Source: SpSt-1165 sp964391725 (GTDB lineage Bacteria; Chloroflexota; Anaerolineae; Anaerolineales; Anaerolineaceae). From it: a stretch of 50,010 nt of DNA. The stretch lies in NCBI GenBank assembly GCA_964391725.1, contig CAYMNB010000016.1:1-50010 (forward strand). The letters are read 5' to 3'. A program made the translations under genes and the position numbers. Position 1 is the stretch's first letter. Each line of letters starts with the position of its first letter. The notes beneath the pieces were generated by a model. The model was not told where the DNA came from, did no database searches, and was given only the letters and a program-made list of their open reading frames with translations. This document shows, piece by piece, positions 17,565 to 25,598 of this stretch.

Positions 17565-17596
17565 ATAAAAAAACAGGCCAGTTCAAAGAACTGACC
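17565..17596 (-). terminator. Intrinsic terminator of the carboxypeptidase gene
   Basis: Read on the minus strand, GGTCAGTTC pairs with GAACTGGCC (one G-U) around a three-base loop and is followed by TGTTTTTTTATTC. This is a textbook terminator about 25 bases after the carboxypeptidase stop and insulates rex from readthrough. Confidence 0.88.
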
Positions 17597-17619
17597 CGTT
17601 CGATGGATAAAGCAACTGC

Positions 17620-19122
17620 TTAGAAACCGTAGATCTGGCCGTATTTTTGTTTCAGATAATTTACATAGGGTTGCGGATCAATTTTTGAACCGGTGACTTT
17701 TTCGATAAGTTCTTGCGGTTCATATTTGCTGCCATGCACGTGGATATTTTCACGCAGCCATTGCAGGATCTCGCCGAATTCACCTTGTTCGATTTTGCCA
17801 TCGATGTTGTCAATTTGCTCATTCATCACATCCCATAATTGCACAGAGACCAGGTTGCCCAGTGCATAGGTGGAGAAGTAACCGAACAATCCGTGTGACC
17901 AGTGCACATCTTGCAGTACGCCCATCGCATCGTTGGGAGGGGTGATGCCGAGATAGGCATGCATGGTGTCATTCCAATACTCAGGCAGTTCAGCCACTTT
18001 GATGTTGCCTTCGATCAGCCCTAATTCAATCTCCAGACGCAGCATGATATGCAGGTTGTAGGTGGCTTCGTCCGCTTCTACGCGAATGAATGAGGGTTCC
18101 ACTTTGTTGACAGCGCGGTAGAATTGCTCAACCGTGACATTGCCCAATTGGGTTGGAAAGTAGCTTTGCAGGCGGGGGTAGTATTTGCGCCAGAAGGGCA
18201 GCGAACGCCCGATCAAGTTCTCCCACATGCGTGATTGAGATTCATGAACGCTCAGAGAAGCAGCACCGTGCAGGGCATTTCGTGAATAAGCCGGGTTGTA
18301 TCCCATTTCGTACAGGCCATGACCGCCTTCGTGCAAGGTGGACATCATGCCGGAAATCAAATCATCTTCCGCAATGCGGGTGGTGATGCGCACATCGTTG
18401 ATGCTGAAGCCGCTGGTGAAGGGATGGGCGGAATAATCCTGCCGGCCGCGATTCAGGTCGAATCCGATTGCTTTTAACAATTCCATGCCAAAGTCCCACT
18501 GGCCCTGTTTCGGGAAAGTGGTGTTGAGGAAAGAATCGTCGACCTGCGGTGAGTCTTTGATGGCTTGAATGATTTCAACCTGAACCGGGCGCAGTGCCTC
18601 GAAAATCGTTTTTACATCTGCGGTCTTCATGCCTGGCTCATACATGTCGAGCAAGGGGTCATAGATATGGTCATAGGGGGTGAAGAAACTGCTGCCCTCT
18701 TTGGCCAGTTCTACAATGGTCTCCAGGTTGGGCTGGAAGATAGAGAAGTTTGACTTCTGGCGGGCTTCCTGCCATTTCATCTGGGCGATAGAGGTTTCTT
18801 TGGTCCAACGCATGATGAAATCAACCGGCATGCGGGTTTGTTTTTCATAACCGCGTTTCGTGACCTTGAACCAGCGGGCGTCATCACTGTCAGGATCGAG
18901 CTGGGCGATGTGCGGTTCCAGTTCTTCCAGGATTTCGCCGATGGCTGGATCGGTGGTTTTCATGTGAATGATCTTGGAAAGGGTGGCGAGCGCATTGCCG
19001 CGGTCTTCCGCGCCTCCTGGCGGCATATACGTTACCTGATCCCATCCCATAACCGATGCAGCGTGTCCCAAATCGGTTAATTCTGACTGGATATCCTTTA
19101 GTTTATTGATCAACTCGTGCAT
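17620..19122 (-). CDS. Carboxypeptidase of family M32 (Taq-type)
   Basis: 500-residue metallocarboxypeptidase that removes C-terminal residues from peptides in the cytoplasm; length is typical of the family. The HExxH zinc motif is HEGGH at residues 264-268 in STLHEGGHGLYEMG. Other family signatures are WDQVTYMPPGG near residue 28 (the usual WDxxTxMPxGA), HPFTSGFSINDVRIT, the SVHESQSRMWEN helix supplying the third metal ligand, and GYFSTYALGNL. The start is preceded by aaggag. It is divergent from the ATPase operon and ends at a strong terminator, so it is a single-gene unit. Confidence 0.93.
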   Translation of the reverse strand: MHELINKLKDIQSELTDLGHAASVMGWDQVTYMPPGGAEDRGNALATLSKIIHMKTTDPAIGEILEELEPHIAQLDPDSDDARWFKVTKRGYEKQTRMPVDFIMRWTKETSIAQMKWQEARQKSNFSIFQPNLETIVELAKEGSSFFTPYDHIYDPLLDMYEPGMKTADVKTIFEALRPVQVEIIQAIKDSPQVDDSFLNTTFPKQGQWDFGMELLKAIGFDLNRGRQDYSAHPFTSGFSINDVRITTRIAEDDLISGMMSTLHEGGHGLYEMGYNPAYSRNALHGAASLSVHESQSRMWENLIGRSLPFWRKYYPRLQSYFPTQLGNVTVEQFYRAVNKVEPSFIRVEADEATYNLHIMLRLEIELGLIEGNIKVAELPEYWNDTMHAYLGITPPNDAMGVLQDVHWSHGLFGYFSTYALGNLVSVQLWDVMNEQIDNIDGKIEQGEFGEILQWLRENIHVHGSKYEPQELIEKVTGSKIDPQPYVNYLKQKYGQIYGF

Positions 19123-19258
19123 ATGTAATCTCCTTATTCATTCTCGATTTCTTCAGTTGGCAGTTGCTCTGCCTCATCCTCATCCATTTTACTCCAGACT
19201 GGTTTTGTTTGGGTAGAGGAGATATTTATTGTTATAAGTTTTATAAGAATTTTTTAAA

Positions 19259-19288
19259 CCTCATCAGGTTAAAGTATAATTGATGAGG
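19259..19288 (+). promoter_or_regulatory. Probable atp operon promoter embedded in an inverted repeat
   Basis: A perfect -10 TATAAT lies at 19275-19280 with a poor -35 (ttttaa at 19252-19257). The -10 sits between the arms CCTCATCA (19259-19266) and TGATGAGG (19281-19288), a perfect eight-base inverted repeat with a 14-base spacer. The weak -35 and the palindrome together suggest control by a DNA-binding protein (inference). The gap from the carboxypeptidase start to atpD (19123-19346) contains no other feature I can support. Confidence 0.5.
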
Positions 19289-19346
19289 GTTACAACTCAT
19301 TTCCCGCTTATCATTCTCATCATGTAGTTAACAAAGGAGTTCATAT

Positions 19347-20765
19347 TTGATCAGGACAGGCTTTGTTGTGCGTATCATGGGGGTGGTGATCGATGTGGAA
19401 TTTTCCACTGGTGATCTACCCGCCATTCATAATAGTTTGCATATTAAAACCCCTGACAATAGACTGATTGTGCTGGAGGTGCAGGAACATATCAATGCAC
19501 AAACGGTTCGCTGCATTTCGATGCAAAGCACTTCTGGTTTGGCGCGTGGAATGGAAGTTGAAGACACCGGTGCTCCCATCCAGGTACCCATCGGGCGCGA
19601 AACCCTGGGGAGGATGTTCAACGTTATCGGAGATCCGATCGATGGATTGCCACCTGTCAAATCTGCCAAAAAGGCTTCCATTCATCATGACTCACCGCCG
19701 TTGTCAGAGCAGCGCGTTGCCACCGAACCTTTCATTACCGGCATCAAAGCCATTGATCTGTTAACGCCCTATCCACAGGGTGGCAAGATCGGATTGTTCG
19801 GCGGCGCGGGCGTTGGGAAAACGGTGTTGATGATTGAGTTGATGCGGGATACCATCGCTGAACACCAGGGGATTGTGCTTTTTGCGGGAGTGGGAGAGCG
19901 CAGCCGCGAGGGTAACGACCTTTGGCTGGCAATGAAAGAAAGTGGCGTAATCGATAACACTGTGCTGGTTTTCGGGCAGATGAATGAGCCGCCCGGTGCC
20001 CGCTTGCGGGTGGGGCTGACCGCCCTAACCATGGCAGAATATTTTAGAGATTATGAGAAACGACCGGTGTTGTTATTCATCGACAATATCTTCCGCTATA
20101 TTCAGGCTGGGGCGGAGGTTTCTGCCCTGTTGGGCCGCTTGCCCAGTGCTGTAGGTTACCAGCCGACGTTGGAAAGTGAGATGGGAATGCTGCAGGAGCG
20201 TATCGCTACAACGAGTGCAGGCAGTGTGACCTCCATTCAAGCAGTGTATGTGCCGGCAGACGACATCACTGACCCGGCGGTGGTGGCAACCTTCGGACAT
20301 CTGGATGCCTCCACGGTGCTATCCCGGCGTCAGGCAAGTATGGGTTTCTATCCTGCCATTGACCCCTTGTCCAGCACCAGTTCTTTGTTGTCGCCGGTAT
20401 CGGTCGGCGAGGAACACTACCGGATCGCAACAAGTGTACGATCTTTGTTGACACGTTATGAAGAGTTGCAGGATGTGATCGCGATTTTAGGTATGGAAGA
20501 GCTGAGTGAAGACGACCAGACCGCTGTGCATCGCGCGCGCCGCTGCCAGCGATTTTTGACCCAGCCTTTTTTCTCAACAGAAAATTTCACCGGCCACAAA
20601 GGCAGATATGTGACATTGCCGGATACCTTGCGGGGTTTTTCGGAAATTCTGGAAGGCAAACATGACGAAGTGCCTGAGCAGGCATTCTACCTGGCCGGTA
20701 CCATTGATGATGTTCTGCAGCAGGCAGAAAGTATGAAGCAGGTCAGTGAGGTCGAAGTTGAGTGA
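19347..20765 (+). CDS. atpD: N-type F1Fo ATPase, subunit beta
   Basis: Catalytic F1 subunit, 472 residues. Walker A GGAGVGKT is at residues 152-159 with Lys158. GERSREGNDLW (catalytic Glu region), MNEPPGARLRVGLTALTMAEYFRD, VLLFIDNIFRYIQAG (Walker B) and the DELSEED-loop variant EELSEDD follow. The start is TTG at 19347 with aaaggag six bases upstream. Being the first gene, in the order D-C-Q-R-B-E-F-A-G, identifies the N-ATPase type rather than a standard atpBEFHAGDC operon. The epsilon gene overlaps its end. Confidence 0.93.
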   Translation: MIRTGFVVRIMGVVIDVEFSTGDLPAIHNSLHIKTPDNRLIVLEVQEHINAQTVRCISMQSTSGLARGMEVEDTGAPIQVPIGRETLGRMFNVIGDPIDGLPPVKSAKKASIHHDSPPLSEQRVATEPFITGIKAIDLLTPYPQGGKIGLFGGAGVGKTVLMIELMRDTIAEHQGIVLFAGVGERSREGNDLWLAMKESGVIDNTVLVFGQMNEPPGARLRVGLTALTMAEYFRDYEKRPVLLFIDNIFRYIQAGAEVSALLGRLPSAVGYQPTLESEMGMLQERIATTSAGSVTSIQAVYVPADDITDPAVVATFGHLDASTVLSRRQASMGFYPAIDPLSSTSSLLSPVSVGEEHYRIATSVRSLLTRYEELQDVIAILGMEELSEDDQTAVHRARRCQRFLTQPFFSTENFTGHKGRYVTLPDTLRGFSEILEGKHDEVPEQAFYLAGTIDDVLQQAESMKQVSEVEVE

Positions 20766-21123
20766 ACTGCTGACACTGCGAGTGGTTTCTCCAGGGGAAG
20801 TGATCTTTGAAGGCAGCCAGATGAAGCGCATCGTGGCGCAATTGCCAGATGGCGAGATTGCCTTTTTCCCCGGGCACACCCCCTTACTGGCTGAAACCGT
20901 TGACGGTGCCGTTGTTTATGACGATGGAGAAAAGGAGAATGAGATTCGCTTGTTTGGCGGAATTCTGCGTGTAGATGAGAATGTTGTCACCATCTTCACG
21001 GGCGGAAGGCTGACTGAGGAGGCGATTGATGCTGGCGGTAGTGGATTGTTTGTTGAAACCTCAGAGGGCGAAGAGGAGTTTTCGAGATTCTCACAGGCAC
21101 TGATAAAGAGATTGAAGTTATAA
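20746..21123 (+). CDS. atpC: N-type F1Fo ATPase, subunit epsilon
   Basis: Central-stalk subunit, 125 residues, beta-sandwich domain only with a short end. VVSPGEVIFEGSQMKRIVAQLPDGEIAFFPGHTPLLAET is the classic epsilon N-terminal region, followed by RLFGGILRVDENVVTIFTGG. The C-terminal helices that latch standard epsilon are mostly replaced by a short acidic stretch and a basic end. The start is GTG at 20746 or TTG at 20758; both overlap the end of atpD, so translation is coupled. Second gene of the operon, as in known N-ATPases. Confidence 0.87.
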   Translation: MRSKLSELLTLRVVSPGEVIFEGSQMKRIVAQLPDGEIAFFPGHTPLLAETVDGAVVYDDGEKENEIRLFGGILRVDENVVTIFTGGRLTEEAIDAGGSGLFVETSEGEEEFSRFSQALIKRLKL

Positions 21124-21127
21124 AGTG

Positions 21128-21502
21128 ATGGTCATGTGGATTCAGGGTGATGACGAACCCCAAACCCCCCAACATTTGTGGCGTGAAGCCCTTTCGTCTT
21201 CGTCAATTGGCTGGGAAATTTCATTGCCAATCGTGGGCGGGGCATTTTTGGGACAGGTCATCGACCGTTTAAGCGGCAATAGTTATGTGTTTACGATTAC
21301 CTTTCTGTTTGTTGGCGTGTTTTCTGGGTTTTATAATCTGGTAAGGGCTGTTCAGCGCATGCATGATACCAAAACAACAGTCAAAGGCAGGCCGATTTCC
21401 GATGAGGAATGGGAAGCATGGGACAAAGAATGGGATGATGACTGGGATACCTTTTTCGAGGAAGATATTGATGAAGAAGAGGAGCACGATTTAGGCTTAT
21501 GA
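21128..21502 (+). CDS. atpQ: N-ATPase accessory membrane protein AtpQ
   Basis: Small AtpI-like protein with two transmembrane helices (about residues 30-50 and 58-75: SLPIVGGAFLGQVIDR, then FTITFLFVGVFSGFYNLV). The position between atpC and atpR and the two-helix G-rich hairpin identify AtpQ of N-ATPase operons, whose role is not settled (cation uptake or assembly have been suggested). The last 30 residues are extremely acidic, with WDKEWDDDWDTFFEEDIDEEEE-like composition, which could bind divalent cations (inference). Start chosen at ATG 21128; a GTG one codon earlier is possible. It ends with an ATGA overlap into atpR. Confidence 0.8.
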   Translation: MVMWIQGDDEPQTPQHLWREALSSSSIGWEISLPIVGGAFLGQVIDRLSGNSYVFTITFLFVGVFSGFYNLVRAVQRMHDTKTTVKGRPISDEEWEAWDKEWDDDWDTFFEEDIDEEEEHDLGL

Positions 21503-21810
21503 TTGTCTGGTTTGTCAGTGCTTTTTTTGTGGCTGTGTGCTGTGTTTTGCTGCACACAATGTCTGTGCGTATGATGAACCCGGCAGCACCCGCGAAGTCG
21601 CTATCACGTTTTTGGCAATTATTCTGGATTAGGCTTTGTGTTCTCGGGGTATACTTATGGCAGTTGGTGCAGCAAAATTTACTTATCATTGCCTCTTCGA
21701 TGGTTGTTTTTATTGTCACCTACTGGGCAGCACTGGTTTTTATCATTCGTCATAAGCAAGATTGGATGCAATTGAAAGAAACAAAGGATCAATCGTTATG
21801 GATTTCGTAA
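21499..21810 (+). CDS. atpR: N-ATPase accessory membrane protein AtpR
   Basis: 103-residue hydrophobic protein with three predicted helices (about 1-20, 42-58, 62-83) and a basic cytoplasmic end. Position directly after atpQ with a four-base overlap, and before atpB, fits AtpR, the N-ATPase-specific protein thought to assist c-ring assembly. Assignment is mainly by context: size, topology and the fixed D-C-Q-R-B order. An Arg in the second helix (RLCVLGVYLW) may correspond to the conserved charged residues of AtpR, but I could not check this. The end overlaps the atpB start by 13 bases. Confidence 0.75.
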   Translation: MIVWFVSAFFVAVCCVLLHTMSVRMMNPAAPAKSLSRFWQLFWIRLCVLGVYLWQLVQQNLLIIASSMVVFIVTYWAALVFIIRHKQDWMQLKETKDQSLWIS

Positions 21811-22466
21811 CACCACAAGTTGTTTTCACAATTTGGGGAATGCCGATTACCAATACGGTCACATCAACATGGATTATTATGGTGATCATGATATTTTTGG
21901 CATGGCTCCTGGGCCGAAAGAAACCGATCGCTCTGGAGATGATTGTCGATTTTATCACCGACCTTTTGGGAAGTACGATGGGGGTGGAAGCCACCCCGTA
22001 TGTGCCATTTATCGGTACTTTCTTTTTGTTCATCGCTGGCGCGAATGTGCTGGGTTTGATCCCCGGGGTCGAGAATCCAACCAAGGACCTGAACACAACC
22101 GCTGCGCTGGCCATCACCGTTTTCTTCTCAGTATATTATTTTGGAATCCGCAGTCAGGGTTTGGTTGGCTATCTGAAGAGTCTGGCGAAACCGATCATCA
22201 TCCTGCTGCCTTTTGAATTGATCGGACATTTTACACGCGCATTGTCATTGACATTGCGTCTTTTCGGCAATGTCATCAGCATTGAATTGATCGTTGCGAT
22301 CATTTTTTCACTACTGCCTTATTTCTTGCCCTCTGTTATGGCACTGTATGGGGCGGCGACTGGCTTGATCCAGGCTTATATCTTCACGATACTGGCGGCT
22401 ACATATATTGGCGCTGGTGTGGTCACCACAGAAGAGTTGGTAAAGAGAAAATTGGCAGCAGCATAG
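21798..22466 (+). CDS. atpB: N-type ATPase, Fo subunit a
   Basis: Stator subunit forming the ion half-channels next to the c-ring, 222 residues and five or six helices. It shows FIGTFFLFIAGANVLGLIPGV, KPIIILLPFELIGHFTRALSLTLRLFGNV with the essential Arg in SLTLRLFGN, and a last helix ending in GAGVVTTEEL. The ATG at 21798 with aaagga upstream is preferred over an in-frame TTG at 21762, because family members start near MDFVTPQ. It overlaps atpR, so it is translationally coupled. The first 40 residues carry one N-terminal helix, a standard layout. Confidence 0.92.
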   Translation: MDFVTPQVVFTIWGMPITNTVTSTWIIMVIMIFLAWLLGRKKPIALEMIVDFITDLLGSTMGVEATPYVPFIGTFFLFIAGANVLGLIPGVENPTKDLNTTAALAITVFFSVYYFGIRSQGLVGYLKSLAKPIIILLPFELIGHFTRALSLTLRLFGNVISIELIVAIIFSLLPYFLPSVMALYGAATGLIQAYIFTILAATYIGAGVVTTEELVKRKLAAA

Positions 22467-22508
22467 TTTTGAAAGAAATCATAAATAACTTTTGGAGGTA
22501 ATAACTAA

Positions 22509-22781
22509 ATGTCACCAGAATTAATCGTCACAATCACAACCATTATTGTCACCGGCCTTGGCATTGTGCTGGGCACAGCACTACCAGCGTTGGCAGAAGG
22601 AAAAGCCGCACAAAAAGCGCTGGAAGGTATGGCACGCCAGCCTGAAGCTGCAGGAGATTTGCGTACAACGTTGCTCATCTCTATGGCGCTGCTTGAAACC
22701 ACCGCTATCTATGTCCTGCTGATAATGTTGATTTTGATCTTTGCTAACCCGTTGCTTGACCGTTTCTTCCCTGCACTCTGA
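22509..22781 (+). CDS. atpE: N-type ATPase, Fo subunit c with two-carboxylate Na+ site
   Basis: Rotor-ring subunit, 90 residues, two helices joined by the polar loop ARQPEA. Helix 1 has E30 in ALAEGKAA where classic Na+ c-rings have Gln (Q32 of Ilyobacter). Helix 2 has LLETTAIY, giving E63, T64, T65 and Y68, which match E65, S66, T67 and Y70 of the Na+ site. The ligand set is therefore complete, with two carboxylates per site, a configuration known from N-ATPases and Fusobacterium and linked to Na+ coupling. A strong SD (ggaggt) precedes the ATG, as expected for the most abundant subunit. Confidence 0.94.
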   Translation: MSPELIVTITTIIVTGLGIVLGTALPALAEGKAAQKALEGMARQPEAAGDLRTTLLISMALLETTAIYVLLIMLILIFANPLLDRFFPAL

Positions 22782-22798
22782 TCAGAATGGAGTAATTG

Positions 22799-23581
22799 AT
22801 GCTGGATATTAATTTTACGACCGTCATATGGCAGATCATTAACTTTCTTGCGCTGGCTGCAGCGCTCTATTTCCTGTTGTTCAAGGCCGTGATGAGGGTT
22901 GTGGAAAAGCGCACTGAAGAAAAGAACCGTCTGATCAACGAATTGAAGGAGAAAAACATAGAGGTAGACCGCATGCGCGCAGAGTTGGAAGAACAATTGG
23001 CGCAGGCAGATGAAATGGTAAACGAGATTGTCGAAAATGCAGAGAAGCAGATCCAGAAAAATCACGACCGCATGTTGGAACGGGCACGTCAGGAAACTGA
23101 AGTGATATTGGGAGAGGCGTATAGTGAAGCACAGGCGATTCAGCAGCAATCGATGGAAGCTTTTTATGAGCGCGTTCTTGACACGATCATTGATATTGGC
23201 GGCAAAGTAATTGGTAAAGCTGCCCCCACCGAGTTAAATGAGATATTTGTGCGTGAAATTAATGACACGTTGTGGGACCTGGGACGCGGTAACATCCGCC
23301 AGGTGCAGACTTTGCGAGACTCCCTGGGTGATCGCAAGCCCACGGTGTATGTGAACACCGCTCACGAATTGACTCCCGAGCAACAGCGCCAACTCGTGCG
23401 CACTTTCAGCGCGTTAGCCAACCGCAATGTCACCGTAGAAATTGAGATTGATCCTTCCCTGGTGATGGGAACCCGTATCCGTATCGGTGATATGATCGTT
23501 GAGAATTCGGTAGCGGCACGATTGAATGATCTGCGTGATGAAGTGCGTGAACACTTAAGCGAGTGGATGCCGAATGAGTGA
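22799..23581 (+). CDS. atpF: N-type ATPase, subunit b with delta-like C-terminal domain
   Basis: Peripheral-stalk subunit of 260 residues, about 100 longer than a standard b. Residues 1-30 form the membrane helix (NFTTVIWQIINFLALAAALYF), residues 35-140 a charged coiled coil, and the remainder resembles subunit delta: VYVNTAHELTPEQQRQLVRTF, then VEIEIDPSLVMGTRIRIGDMIVENSVAARL (the delta-like VDPSLIGGxxIxxGDxVIDxS pattern). No separate atpH gene exists in the operon, so this fusion most likely supplies the delta function. The ATG at 22799 follows ggag; a TTG one codon upstream is an alternative. It overlaps atpA by eight bases. Confidence 0.88.
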   Translation: MLDINFTTVIWQIINFLALAAALYFLLFKAVMRVVEKRTEEKNRLINELKEKNIEVDRMRAELEEQLAQADEMVNEIVENAEKQIQKNHDRMLERARQETEVILGEAYSEAQAIQQQSMEAFYERVLDTIIDIGGKVIGKAAPTELNEIFVREINDTLWDLGRGNIRQVQTLRDSLGDRKPTVYVNTAHELTPEQQRQLVRTFSALANRNVTVEIEIDPSLVMGTRIRIGDMIVENSVAARLNDLRDEVREHLSEWMPNE

Positions 23582-25235
23582 TGTAATGCCCAAAGAGTAC
23601 ATCTCTGAGCGAATTGAAGAACTGAGGGCGAAAACAATCCGTGAGGAATTTTCACTGCCCGATGATACAGTCGTCCGGCAGGTGAAGGATGATTTTAAAC
23701 AGCGCTTGAAACCAGGCAAAGGGAAATCGCCACTCAAGCCAATGGAGGATTTGTTTGAAAAGGGAATAACGCTTTCTAAAGGCGAAGTCAAATTTTTCGA
23801 TGTCGGCACAGTGCAGCATATTGGCAATGGGGTTGCCACCCTGACAGGATTGCCAGGCGAGAGTATCGATGGGTTGGTGCAGTTTCCCACCGGCGTGCGC
23901 GGATTGGTGTTGAACCTTGATCACAACCACATTGATGTAATTTTGCTGGGTAGTGACGAGGGCATCCGTGGTGGCGATATGGCGGTCAGCACGGGCAAAC
24001 GGTTGACTGTACCGGTAGGGCCGCGCTTGATCGGCAGAGTTCTCAATGCTTTGGGCGAGCCGTTGGACGAAGGCGGGCCGGTGATTGCATCTGATCGCTG
24101 GGTGTTGGAGCGACAGCCTCCCGGCATTGTTGAACGAGAACCGGTGCATGAGCCCTTGCATACCGGTATTAAACTCATCGATGCATTGCTGCCAATCGGC
24201 AAAGGGCAGCGCGAGTTGATTGTGGGGGATCGACAAACGGGCAAAACATCAATTGCCGTGGACGCGATTTTGAATCAACGCGGAGAGGATGTGTACTGTA
24301 TCTATGTGGCAATCGGCCAGAAAAAGTCCTCTACCCTGGCAGTGATTGAGACTTTGCAAAAACATGATGCTATGCGCTATACCACGGTTGTGATGTCCAG
24401 CCCCGACGATCCGCCGGCGATGCGCTATCTGGCACCTTACACAGGCTGCACCATGGCTGAGTATTTGCTGCAGTCAGGCAAAGATGTATTGATCATTTAC
24501 GATGATCTGACCAAACATGCTGACTCCTACCGCGAGTTATCTTTGTTGCTGCGTCGATCGCCAGGGCGTGAGGCCTATCCCGGGGATATCTTCTACCTCC
24601 ATTCGCGCTTGTTAGAACGCGCTTGCAAAGTGAAAGACGGCGCTTCGATCACCGCCTTGCCGATGGTAACCACACAGCGCGGCAACATCTCCGCCTATAT
24701 TCCCACCAACCTGATCTCGATCACAGATGGCCAGATTGTTCTGGATGCCGACCAATTTAACCGGGGGATCAAACCTTCCATCGACGCCGGCAGGTCAGTG
24801 TCACGTGTGGGCGGGGCAGCACAAACCAAAGCAATGCGTTCGATTTCCAGTGACTTGCGCCTGCAACTGGCGCAATTTGAGGAGGTGGCGCGTTTTGCCC
24901 GCTTTGGCACAGATATTGATGAATCGACCAAGCGCCAGATCGAAACAGGCCAGCGTCTGCAGGCTATCTTGCGGCAGCAGGTCAATCAACCATTGTCATT
25001 GGCGCAGCAATATGTATCTTTATACATTGCCACGCAAGGTGAATTGAATGACATTGCGGTGGATGATATCCCGCAATTTGAGCGTGAACTATTAGAATAC
25101 CTGCATTGGAAGGCACCAGAGCAGTTGCTTGACATTAATAAAACCGGTGTAGTCAATGACAGAGTGATGTCGGTGTTAAAGAAACAAATCGATGCATTCA
25201 AAGATAATTGGAAAGAAGAAAGAAAAGCGGAATAA
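23574..25235 (+). CDS. atpA: N-type F1Fo ATPase, subunit alpha
   Basis: Non-catalytic nucleotide-binding F1 subunit, 553 residues. Walker A GDRQTGKTS has Lys224, about 50 residues later than in E. coli alpha, because the N-terminus carries an extra charged helical stretch (first about 75 residues before the FDVGTVQHIGNGVATLTGLPG barrel). Further motifs are AIGQKKSSTLAVIETL, IIYDDLTKHADSYRELSLLLRRSPGREAYPGD and NLISITDGQI, then SVSRVGGAAQTKAM with the arginine finger. It overlaps atpF and is followed after 26 bases by the DUF970 gene. Confidence 0.94.
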   Translation: MSDVMPKEYISERIEELRAKTIREEFSLPDDTVVRQVKDDFKQRLKPGKGKSPLKPMEDLFEKGITLSKGEVKFFDVGTVQHIGNGVATLTGLPGESIDGLVQFPTGVRGLVLNLDHNHIDVILLGSDEGIRGGDMAVSTGKRLTVPVGPRLIGRVLNALGEPLDEGGPVIASDRWVLERQPPGIVEREPVHEPLHTGIKLIDALLPIGKGQRELIVGDRQTGKTSIAVDAILNQRGEDVYCIYVAIGQKKSSTLAVIETLQKHDAMRYTTVVMSSPDDPPAMRYLAPYTGCTMAEYLLQSGKDVLIIYDDLTKHADSYRELSLLLRRSPGREAYPGDIFYLHSRLLERACKVKDGASITALPMVTTQRGNISAYIPTNLISITDGQIVLDADQFNRGIKPSIDAGRSVSRVGGAAQTKAMRSISSDLRLQLAQFEEVARFARFGTDIDESTKRQIETGQRLQAILRQQVNQPLSLAQQYVSLYIATQGELNDIAVDDIPQFERELLEYLHWKAPEQLLDINKTGVVNDRVMSVLKKQIDAFKDNWKEERKAE

Positions 25236-25261
25236 CCCGCTCATTTCTGGAGGGAAAAATC

Positions 25262-25588
25262 ATGGATAAGAAAATGATGATGGCGATTGTTCCGCGTGAT
25301 GAGGCAGAATTTGTGATCAATGCCTTGATCAACGCTGGTTTCACGGCCACATTCACCGAAACGGAAGGCGGGGTGCTGCGGCAGACTCAATTGACTATGT
25401 TCATCATCGTCAATGAGAACGAAGTCGAGCGTGTGCTGTCAATCATCGGCGAGAACTGCCGGATTGATGTGGCAATCACCCAGAAAGAATCGCAAGGAAG
25501 TTATTCGATGGGTGCTACGCCGGTAGTCGCCGGTGTGGGCGGTGCCATTGTGTTCATCTGGACAATCGATCGTATCGAAACCTTTTAG
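25262..25588 (+). CDS. PII-like cyclic-di-AMP receptor family protein (DUF970) in the ATPase operon
   Basis: 108-residue homolog of PstA/DarA, PII-like trimeric proteins that bind c-di-AMP. The match to S. aureus PstA runs end to end: MMMAIVPRDEA, INAGFTAT, the GGVLR turn (GGFLR in PstA), ERVLSIIGENC and GGAIVFIWTIDRIETF at the C-terminus. Several residues around the ligand pocket differ: the Asn and Arg of the NFRAT element are Gly26 and Thr28, the Phe after GG is Val38, and the Asn of the RxGNTT turn is Gln43. Ligand binding may therefore be altered. A strong SD (ggaggg) precedes the ATG. It sits between atpA and atpG, which is not part of the standard N-ATPase gene order. Confidence 0.85.
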   Translation: MDKKMMMAIVPRDEAEFVINALINAGFTATFTETEGGVLRQTQLTMFIIVNENEVERVLSIIGENCRIDVAITQKESQGSYSMGATPVVAGVGGAIVFIWTIDRIETF

Positions 25589-25598
25589 AGGGTAGCGT

